Origin: Cyanobacteria bacterium M_surface_7_m2_037
GTDB lineage: Bacteria > Cyanobacteriota > Cyanobacteriia > PCC-6307 > Cyanobiaceae
DNA: 11,263 bases
Direction of reading: 5' to 3'
Assembly (NCBI GenBank): GCA_016882585.1
Contig: VGPP01000049.1
Location: 1-11,263, forward strand
Shown: piece by piece, positions 6,521 to 11,263 of the stretch
How positions within the stretch are numbered: position 1 is the first letter of the stretch
Layout of the letters: the number at the start of each line of letters is the position of its first letter
The notes under the pieces: model-generated
Database searches by the model: none
Told to the model about the DNA's origin: nothing
What the model saw: only the letters and a program-made list of their open reading frames with translations
Program-made: the position numbers and the translations under genes

Positions 6521-7476
6521 CCGAGCAAACGCCCCAGCGCCAGACCGGCCGCCAGGCCCAGGCCGTTGAGGGCCTGGAAGCGCAGGGCCAGAAACTTGCT
6601 GCCCACGATCCGCTCGGGCTCGCGGTGATGCTCCCGCAACAGGCGAATCAGCGCCTGGGCTGGAGGTAATCCCAGTGCCCCCAGCAAGGCCGTGAGCGGC
6701 CATTGGCCCACCAGCACCGGCGCCCACTCGAAGGCCAGCGTCAGCGCCACAAACCAGGGGATCAACGCAGCAGCGCGCCCCGTACCCAGCCGCACCACCG
6801 GTGAACGCTTGCCATGGGCGGCGTCTTCCTCCACCTGGTGGAAATGGGAGCAGAACAGCACCAGCGTGGTGGCCAGGGCCGGGCCGCTTCCCAGCTCCAA
6901 CGCCGCTCGCCACGGCACAGCCTCCTCGCCCACCGGCGCCAGGGCCAGCAGGGCAGCGGCCGTGGCCAGCGGGCCGAAGGCGATCCAGCAAAGGGGTTCG
7001 CCAAGGCCCCGATACCCGAGGCGCAAGGGCGGGCCCTGGTAGGCATAACCGATGCCGCAGCAGGCCAGCACCAGTGCCAGAACCGCTGGGCTACTGCGCA
7101 GCGCCACCAGCGCCATCAGCAGCAATCCCCCCAGCAGAGCGCCATTGGCCAGCAGCGCCACGCGATCGCGCCGCCCGGTGAGATTCACCACCGAATGGGG
7201 CTTGCCGTTGGTATCCACGCCGGTATCGGCATCAAACACATCGTTGGCGAGGTTTTCCCAGGCCAACAGCAGCACCGCCGCCAGCAGAAACAGCAGCAGC
7301 TGATCAAGCCGCACCGCCAGCCCCTGCCCAGCGCGCCAGCCCGCCGCCAGCAGCACCGGCATCACGGCCACCGAATACATCGGCCACTTGATCGCCGCTT
7401 TCCACAAGCGCCGCCGCTGGGCGGGATCGGCATGAAGGCTTGCGACGACCTGAGGCTCGGACGCGGGCAAGGGCAA
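6517..7476 (-). CDS. menA: 1,4-dihydroxy-2-naphthoate phytyltransferase (UbiA family)
   Basis: MenA attaches the prenyl chain (phytyl in most cyanobacteria) to DHNA in the membrane, giving demethylphylloquinone. The 319-residue protein begins RRLWKAAIKWPMYSVAVMPV (22-41), a typical MenA start. It carries the first diphosphate/Mg2+ motif NDVFDADTGVD (78-88), the KPHSVVNLTG segment (92-101) and the second acidic motif SHFHQVEEDAAHGKRSPVVR (210-229). About eight or nine hydrophobic segments run throughout. No ATG or GTG is available in frame near the N-terminus. TTG 7476 or TTG 7470 must serve, and neither has a good Shine-Dalgarno site. Its 5' end faces menF with 26 bp between starts, so its promoter probably lies inside menF. 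It is the first gene of the menA-menC-menE run. Confidence 0.95.
   Translation of the reverse strand: MPLPASEPQVVASLHADPAQRRRLWKAAIKWPMYSVAVMPVLLAAGWRAGQGLAVRLDQLLLFLLAAVLLLAWENLANDVFDADTGVDTNGKPHSVVNLTGRRDRVALLANGALLGGLLLMALVALRSSPAVLALVLACCGIGYAYQGPPLRLGYRGLGEPLCWIAFGPLATAAALLALAPVGEEAVPWRAALELGSGPALATTLVLFCSHFHQVEEDAAHGKRSPVVRLGTGRAAALIPWFVALTLAFEWAPVLVGQWPLTALLGALGLPPAQALIRLLREHHREPERIVGSKFLALRFQALNGLGLAAGLALGRLLG
7162..7169. repeat. HIP1 octamer GCGATCGC
   Basis: Exact HIP1 palindrome inside menA. Third copy in the window. Confidence 0.7.
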
Positions 7477-7486
7477 CTGGCGGCGC

Positions 7487-7493
7487 AGGAAGG
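7487..7493 (+). promoter_or_regulatory. Shine-Dalgarno site deciding the menF start
   Basis: AGGAAGG lies 9 bases before the TTG at 7503 and no comparable purine run precedes the upstream TTG 7440 or the downstream GTG 7530. It therefore supports TTG 7503 as the menF start. It sits in the 26-bp gap between the divergent menA and menF starts. Confidence 0.65.
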
Positions 7494-7502
7494 CCCATAC
7501 AT

Positions 7503-8927
7503 TTGAGCAGCCGCTTCAGCCCGCCCCGGGTGCAGGCTCCATCCAGCGTCACAACCAGCTTCAGCGATCTGCTGGCAGCAGCGGCCGATGGCGCGCGCCA
7601 GCTCGACGGAGACGGTGTGCTGAGCCTGGCGCTGCCCCTGATGGGGCGCGATCCGATGGCGCTGCTGAGCCAACTGGAGCAAGGCGACCGCTTCCGCTTC
7701 CTCTGGGACAGCGCCCCTGGCCTTTGCCTGGCCGCCAGTGGCCGCTGCAACAGCCTCGAGCTGAGCGGCCCCCGCCGCTTTGAACTGGCCCAGCGCTTCA
7801 GCTCTGTGAGCCTGGGACGCCTGGCGGCGCCACAACACTGCCCGCCGCTGGCGCGGCCGCGGGTGCTGCTGGCCTTTTCCTTCTTCGACAGCCCCCTGCA
7901 GGAGGGCGAAGGCGTGCCCGGCGTGCAGGCGGTGCTGCCCCGCTGGCAGCTCAGCCGCCAGGGCCGCCATTGCTGGCTGCGGCTGCAACGCACCCTCGGC
8001 GGCGACGTGAGCGCCCGCAGCCTCGCCGAGGAGCTGTGGGAGCAGGCCGCACGATTGGCCCAGCTACCGGCCGACCCCTGCGCCGCAGCCGGCGACGCTG
8101 CAGGCCCCGCTGTGATCAACGGCTCGGCCTGGCAGGAGGGCTACCGCTCCGTGGTGGAACGGGGCCTGGACCTGGTGGAAGCCGGCGAGCTGCGCAAGCT
8201 GGTGCTGGCCGTGCGCCAACAGCTGCAGCTGGCCCAACCGCTCGATCCGCTGCGGCTGCTGGCCCAGCTGCGGGAGCGGCAACCCGGCAGCTGCCGTTTC
8301 CTCTGGCAGCGGGCGGATGGCCCTGCGCTGCTCGGGGCCTCCCCCGAACGCCTGCTCACCGTGCGCCTGGGCCAGCTGCGCAGCGATGCCCTCGCCGGCA
8401 CCGCACCGGTAGGGCCCAACGCAGACCAGCTGCTGCACTCCGACAAGGACCGGCGCGAACACGAGTTGGTGGTGGAGGCGATCACCGCTGTGCTGCAGCA
8501 GAGCGGGCTCACGCCCCGCCGCCCGCGCCACCCGCGCCTCGCCCGCCATGGGCAACTCGTGCATTTGCACACGCCGATCACCGCCGCTCTGGGCGAGCAA
8601 CAACCGCTGGCCGTGGCCGCAGCCTTGCACCCCACGCCGGCGGTGGCCGGGCTGCCGCGGCGTGAGGCCATGGCCGCCCTGCGCAGCCTTGAACCGTTTG
8701 AGCGGGGCTATTACGCCGCCCCGATCGGCTGGATCGACAGCGAAGGCGACACCGAACTGCGGGTGGCGATCCGCAGCGGCAGCCTGCAGGGGCAGCGCCT
8801 GGAACTCACCGCCGGTGCCGGCTTGGTGCCTGGATCGGCGGTGGAGCGGGAACTGGCGGAAGTGGCGCTGAAGCTGGGGGTGCTGCAGCAACAGCTCGAC
8901 TTACCCCACCTCAACGCCACCCCGTGA
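7503..8927 (+). CDS. menF: Isochorismate synthase
   Basis: MenF converts chorismate to isochorismate, the entry step of phylloquinone synthesis. From TTG 7503 it has 474 residues. The first ~200 residues are the variable N-terminal part and the chorismate-binding domain occupies about 208-465. Visible family landmarks are RKLVLAVR (231-238; K232 matches the water-activating Lys of EntC/MenF), LLGASPERLL (276-285; E282 the general acid), SDALAGTAPVG (294-304), DRREHELVVEAI (316-327, Mg2+ site), VHLHTPI (353-359), LHPTPAVAGLPRREA (375-389), GYYAAPIGWID (402-412), ELRVAIRS (418-425) and AGAGLVPGSAVERELAEVALKL (437-458, second Mg2+ site). A salicylate or anthranilate relative is less likely because five men genes cluster here. 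Its stop overlaps the GTG start of the channel gene. A menA promoter may be embedded in its 5' end. Confidence 0.95.
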   Translation: MSSRFSPPRVQAPSSVTTSFSDLLAAAADGARQLDGDGVLSLALPLMGRDPMALLSQLEQGDRFRFLWDSAPGLCLAASGRCNSLELSGPRRFELAQRFSSVSLGRLAAPQHCPPLARPRVLLAFSFFDSPLQEGEGVPGVQAVLPRWQLSRQGRHCWLRLQRTLGGDVSARSLAEELWEQAARLAQLPADPCAAAGDAAGPAVINGSAWQEGYRSVVERGLDLVEAGELRKLVLAVRQQLQLAQPLDPLRLLAQLRERQPGSCRFLWQRADGPALLGASPERLLTVRLGQLRSDALAGTAPVGPNADQLLHSDKDRREHELVVEAITAVLQQSGLTPRRPRHPRLARHGQLVHLHTPITAALGEQQPLAVAAALHPTPAVAGLPRREAMAALRSLEPFERGYYAAPIGWIDSEGDTELRVAIRSGSLQGQRLELTAGAGLVPGSAVERELAEVALKLGVLQQQLDLPHLNATP

Positions 8928-9757
8928 ACGGCTTCAACGCCGGCCTCGGGCTCCTGGCCGCTCTGCTGATGCTGGCCCTGGCCATCCGGCGCTGGGTGGG
9001 CCGCCCCAGGCTGGAGCGCATCATTTTTGAAGCCGACACACCAGCCGGCAAACGGTTTGATCTGGCGCTGCTGATCGCGATCGTGCTCAGCGTGCTGCTG
9101 GTGGCGCTGGAGAGCGATCCGCGCCTGCGCGACCACTACCGCGTCGTCTTCCAACCGCTGGAACTGCTCTTCTCTGGCCTGTTCAGCCTCGAATACCTGC
9201 TGCGGCTGCTCTGCAGCAAACGACCGTGGTCGTACGCGCGCAGCTTTTTCGGCCTGGTGGATCTGGTGTCGAGCCTGCCGCCGCTGCTCACCCTGGGGAT
9301 TCCGGCCGGGCAATCGCTGCTGATCGTGCGCGTGCTGCGGCTGCTGCGGGTGTTCCGGATCCTGAAGCTGGGCTCCTATCTCGATGAGGCGCAGCTGCTG
9401 CGCCAGGCCCTGGTGGCCAGCCGCCGCAAGATCAGCGTGTTTCTGCTCACGATCGTGGCGCTGGTGGTGCTGATCGGCACCCTGATGTACGTGATCGAGG
9501 GTGAGCGCAGCGGTTTCACCAGCATCCCGGTGGGGATCTACTGGGCGATCGTCACGATCACCACGGTGGGCTACGGGGATGTGGCTCCGGTCACCACGCT
9601 CGGGCGCTTCGTGGCCTCGCTGGTGATGCTGCTGGGCTACAGCATCATTGCGGTGCCCACCGGCATCGTCACCGCCAGCCTGCAGGAAGCGCAGCGGGAA
9701 CAACGCTGTTCCGCCGCCGAGAGCTGCCCCCATTGCGGGAAGCCACTCAGCAACTGA
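8924..9757 (+). CDS. Voltage-gated potassium channel, six-helix Kv type
   Basis: The 277-residue protein has the layout of a bacterial Kv channel subunit, acting as a tetramer in the membrane. A short N-terminal helix (about 8-22) precedes S1 (47-63), S2 (78-96) and S3 (107-125). S4 has positive charges every third residue (R136, R139, R142, R145, K148). S5 is at 171-191, then the pore helix and selectivity filter TTVGYGD (213-219), and S6 (229-251). The filter signature makes K+ selectivity very likely. There is no RCK or cyclic-nucleotide domain. The tail instead carries cysteines at 262, 268 and 271 (CPHCGKPL), resembling half of a zinc ribbon. The start GTG overlaps the menF stop (GTGA, 8924-8927) and has no Shine-Dalgarno of its own, so translation is probably coupled to menF. 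Its end overlaps gshB tail to tail by 11 bases. Confidence 0.93.
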   Translation: MNGFNAGLGLLAALLMLALAIRRWVGRPRLERIIFEADTPAGKRFDLALLIAIVLSVLLVALESDPRLRDHYRVVFQPLELLFSGLFSLEYLLRLLCSKRPWSYARSFFGLVDLVSSLPPLLTLGIPAGQSLLIVRVLRLLRVFRILKLGSYLDEAQLLRQALVASRRKISVFLLTIVALVVLIGTLMYVIEGERSGFTSIPVGIYWAIVTITTVGYGDVAPVTTLGRFVASLVMLLGYSIIAVPTGIVTASLQEAQREQRCSAAESCPHCGKPLSN

Positions 9758-10742
9758 GCAACCGCTCCATCGTTTGATCCGCCAGGGCAATGCCGCCGAG
9801 GCGCTCCACCTCGCGCACACCGGTGGGGCTGGTCACATTGATCTCGCTGAGGCGGCCATCGATCACATCGATGCCCACAAAGAACAGGCCCTCGGCCTGG
9901 AGGGCGGGTGCCAGTTCGGAGCAGATGCGACGTTCCTGATCCGTGAGCTGCGTGGCTTCCGGCGCGCCGCCCACCGCCAGGTTGCTGCGGAATTCCCCTG
10001 GGGCCGGCTTGCGGTTCACCGCGCCGAGGGGCTCACCATTCACCAGCAGGATGCGCTTGTCGCCAGCCGTCACCGCCGGCAGAAACGCCTGCACCATCAC
10101 CGGCAGCGTTTGCTGGTTGGTCACCAGCTCCAGCAGCGCCTTGAATCCAGGGGCGCCGGCGTGGCTGCGCACCACACCCTGCCCGGCGCGGCCACCGAGG
10201 GGCTTGAGCACCACATCGCCGTGATCAGTGGCAAAAGCGGCCAGCTGCTCGACGTTGCTGCCCACCAGGCTGGGGGCCATCAGATGGCTCCAGCGCAGGG
10301 CCCCGAGCTTTTCATTCCAGGCCCGCAGCGAGGCGGGGCGGTTGAGCACGCGCACGCCCTGGCGCTCCGCCAGCTCCAGCAGGTGGGTGGCATAGAGGTA
10401 GGCCTCATCCACCGGTGGGTCCTTCCGCATCCACACCCGCGGGAAGGCGCTGAGCGGCAGCCAGCGGGGCTCGTCCGCTTCAAACCAGGGATCGGGCAGA
10501 TCCCAGCCCTCGGCAGTGGGCCGGATCTCCGCCAGGCGGATCGGCTGGGCCAGCACCATCGGCTCGTGGGCCGGGTCTGCCCCCCGCACCGCCAACTGAG
10601 CCGGTGTGCACACCCACACCTGCTGGCCAGCCCGCTGGGCTGCCTGCATCAGGGCCACGCTGGAATCTTTGGTGGGGCGAAGCTGCGCGATCGGATCGAT
10701 CACAAACAGCTGGGCCTCACGGCCGCTCTCGATCACGCTCAA
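9747..10742 (-). CDS. gshB: Glutathione synthetase
   Basis: GshB joins gamma-glutamylcysteine and glycine, with ATP, to make glutathione in the cytoplasm. The 331-residue protein has the prokaryotic GSH synthase N-terminal domain (LFVIDP, 12-17; VWMRKDPPVDEAYLYATHLL, 103-122) followed by an ATP-grasp domain. That domain shows VVLKPLGGRAGQGV (177-190), GDKRILLVNGEPLGAVNRKP (227-246), the GEFRSNLAVGG loop (249-259) and the metal-binding LSEINVTSPTGVREVE (298-313). I chose TTG 10742, which overlaps the grxC stop (TTGA) and has GGAG 7 bases upstream. GTG 10736 two codons later is the alternative. With grxC upstream it forms a two-gene thiol redox operon, an arrangement I recall from other picocyanobacteria. 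Confidence 0.97.
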   Translation of the reverse strand: MSVIESGREAQLFVIDPIAQLRPTKDSSVALMQAAQRAGQQVWVCTPAQLAVRGADPAHEPMVLAQPIRLAEIRPTAEGWDLPDPWFEADEPRWLPLSAFPRVWMRKDPPVDEAYLYATHLLELAERQGVRVLNRPASLRAWNEKLGALRWSHLMAPSLVGSNVEQLAAFATDHGDVVLKPLGGRAGQGVVRSHAGAPGFKALLELVTNQQTLPVMVQAFLPAVTAGDKRILLVNGEPLGAVNRKPAPGEFRSNLAVGGAPEATQLTDQERRICSELAPALQAEGLFFVGIDVIDGRLSEINVTSPTGVREVERLGGIALADQTMERLLSC

Positions 10743-11002
10743 GCAGCGGCTCCGAGCAGCACATCCAGCTGACCGCTGCGCTCCAGGGCATGCAGGTCGT
10801 CGCAGCCACCCACGTGCTGGCCGTTGATGAAGGTTTGCGGAACGCTGCGGCGGCCACCGCTCTTGGAAGCCATCACCGCACGAGCGGCCTCATCACCATC
10901 GATGGCGAACTCGGTGTAAGCCACGCCCTTGCGATCGAGCAGCGCCTTGGCCCGGATGCAGAACGGACAGGCGCGCCAGGTGTAGATCTCAACGTTCGCC
11001 AT
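10739..11002 (-). CDS. grxC: Glutaredoxin 3 (dithiol, GrxC type)
   Basis: The protein is a small cytoplasmic glutathione-dependent disulfide reductase. From ATG 11002 it has 87 residues, the usual size. The dithiol active site CPFC is at 12-15 after EIYTWRA, the cis-proline loop SVPQTFING at 53-61, and the glutathione-binding GGCDDL at 65-70. The frame is open farther upstream (to 11131), but that extension has no family similarity and crosses the divergent antitoxin gene, so I reject it. Its stop overlaps the gshB start. A weak -10-like TAGGAT (11031-11026 on this strand) lies 23 bases before the start with no convincing -35 box. Confidence 0.96.
   Translation of the reverse strand: MANVEIYTWRACPFCIRAKALLDRKGVAYTEFAIDGDEAARAVMASKSGGRRSVPQTFINGQHVGGCDDLHALERSGQLDVLLGAAA
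10750..10753 (-). promoter_or_regulatory. Shine-Dalgarno site for gshB inside grxC
   Basis: GGAG on the minus strand, within the last codons of grxC, is 7 bases before TTG 10742. It supports that unusual start codon over GTG 10736 and is consistent with coupled translation of grxC and gshB. Confidence 0.5.
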
Positions 11003-11068
11003 CAGGGCGTGCTGCGGTGGGCTGGATCCTAGAAGCGGCGATCCGGGTCCCAGCCACCTAGCGACAAC

Positions 11069-11093
11069 GACCATGGTCATTACCGTGGTCATC
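11069..11093. promoter_or_regulatory. Palindrome plus tandem 12-base repeat, possible operator
   Basis: GACCATGGTC (11069-11078) is a perfect 10-base palindrome. It overlaps a tandem pair of 12-mers, ACCATGGTCATT (11070-11081) and ACCGTGGTCATC (11082-11093), which match at 10 of 12 positions. The block ends 7 bases before the GTG start of the Phd-like antitoxin. Antitoxins of this family repress their own promoters by binding short palindromes, so an operator is a reasonable reading. The sequence alone does not prove it. Confidence 0.4.
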
Positions 11094-11100
11094 AGCAACC

Positions 11101-11263
11101 GTGTATGTCGTGGTTCAGCGCATCTCGGCAAGCCAGTTCAAAGCCCGCTGCCTCGGCCTGATGGACGCCGTGGCCAGCAGCGGTGAACCGCTGGTGATCA
11201 CCAAAAACGGGGTGCCCGTGGCGGAGCTCCATCCCTGCCGCGGCGCCCGGCGTGCATCCCCCT
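11101..11263 (+). CDS. Phd/YefM-family antitoxin, N-terminal part (3' end outside window)
   Basis: The frame from GTG 11101 stays open to the window edge, giving 54 residues. It reads VQRISASQFKARCLGLMD and then SGEPLVITKNGVPVAEL, the classic Phd/YefM pattern: a SxxxFKARCLxLMD helix followed by the hhITKxGxPVAxL strand. These proteins neutralise a toxin, often a PIN-domain (VapC-like) or RelE/Doc toxin, and repress their own operon through the N-terminal domain. GTG 11110 is an alternative start and gives the more usual short N-terminus. No Shine-Dalgarno site is evident. The toxin gene should follow immediately to the right of the window. It diverges from grxC with 98 bp between the starts. 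Confidence 0.85.
   Translation, partial: MYVVVQRISASQFKARCLGLMDAVASSGEPLVITKNGVPVAELHPCRGARRASP

Noticed and set aside
6521..6991. N-terminal extension of menC beyond ATG 6520
   Set aside because: It overlaps menA in another frame, is Gly/Ala-rich low-complexity sequence and would give a protein far longer than the OSBS family. The ATGA overlap gives a natural start.
8711..9820. A 369-codon open frame on the minus strand opposite the K+ channel
   Set aside because: Its composition (many Gln, His, Arg) is that of an antisense shadow, and the opposite strand encodes an unmistakable channel with S4 and TTVGYGD.
9648..10772. A 374-codon open frame on the plus strand opposite gshB
   Set aside because: Antisense shadow of gshB, which has complete ATP-grasp motifs; also crosses the end of the channel gene.
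1..11263. tRNA, rRNA, CRISPR array, insertion sequence or prophage signals
   Set aside because: I saw no regularly spaced repeats, transposase motifs, terminal inverted repeats or tRNA-like cloverleafs. The three HIP1 octamers are dispersed lineage markers, not an array.

Overview
The window looks like a piece of a high-GC unicellular cyanobacterial chromosome, of the Cyanobium or marine/freshwater Synechococcus kind. The evidence is an ndhH gene of cyanobacterial type, a phylloquinone (vitamin K1) gene set that includes a phytyltransferase-type menA and a hot-dog DHNA-CoA hydrolase, DUF2752 and TM2 small membrane proteins, three copies of the cyanobacterial HIP1 octamer (GCGATCGC), very dense packing, and a base composition that by eye is about two thirds G+C. 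The exact genus is inference.

Layout. Positions 1-759 (+) hold the 3' part of a multi-pass membrane protein. It converges on rsmH (781-1686, -), the 16S rRNA m4C1402 methyltransferase. ndhH (1755-2939, +) diverges from rsmH and is followed by a small DUF2752 membrane protein (3046-3360) and the DHNA-CoA thioesterase gene (3357-3806), which overlap by ATGA. The minus strand from 7476 down to 3754 carries menA, menC, menE, a TM2-domain protein and a small two-helix membrane protein. menA/menC overlap by ATGA and menC/menE by GTGA. Divergent from menA, with only 26 bp between the start codons, is menF (7503-8927, +). menF overlaps by GTGA a voltage-gated K+ channel gene (8924-9757). Facing it on the minus strand are grxC (10739-11002) and gshB (9747-10742), overlapping by TTGA: a glutaredoxin plus glutathione synthetase pair. 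At the right edge a Phd/YefM-type antitoxin (11101 to beyond the window) begins, preceded by a small repeat/palindrome that may be its operator.

Functional logic. Five proteins here belong to one pathway: MenF (chorismate to isochorismate), MenC (OSB synthase), MenE (OSB-CoA ligase), the DHNA-CoA hydrolase and MenA (prenylation). The MenD, MenH, MenB and MenG steps are not in the window. Phylloquinone is the A1 electron carrier of photosystem I, and NdhH belongs to the NDH-1 complex that returns electrons to plastoquinone, so the core of the window serves photosynthetic electron transport. I see no clearly new defence or mobile system. The points most worth a second look are an Arg in place of the second catalytic Lys in MenC, a DUF2752 reading frame that extends upstream without a normal start codon, the strong Shine-Dalgarno site of rsmH facing CTG codons, the channel gene translationally coupled to menF, and the antitoxin with its candidate operator beside grxC. 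Start codons are often non-ATG (TTG or GTG in seven genes by my choices), and five 4-base start/stop overlaps occur.
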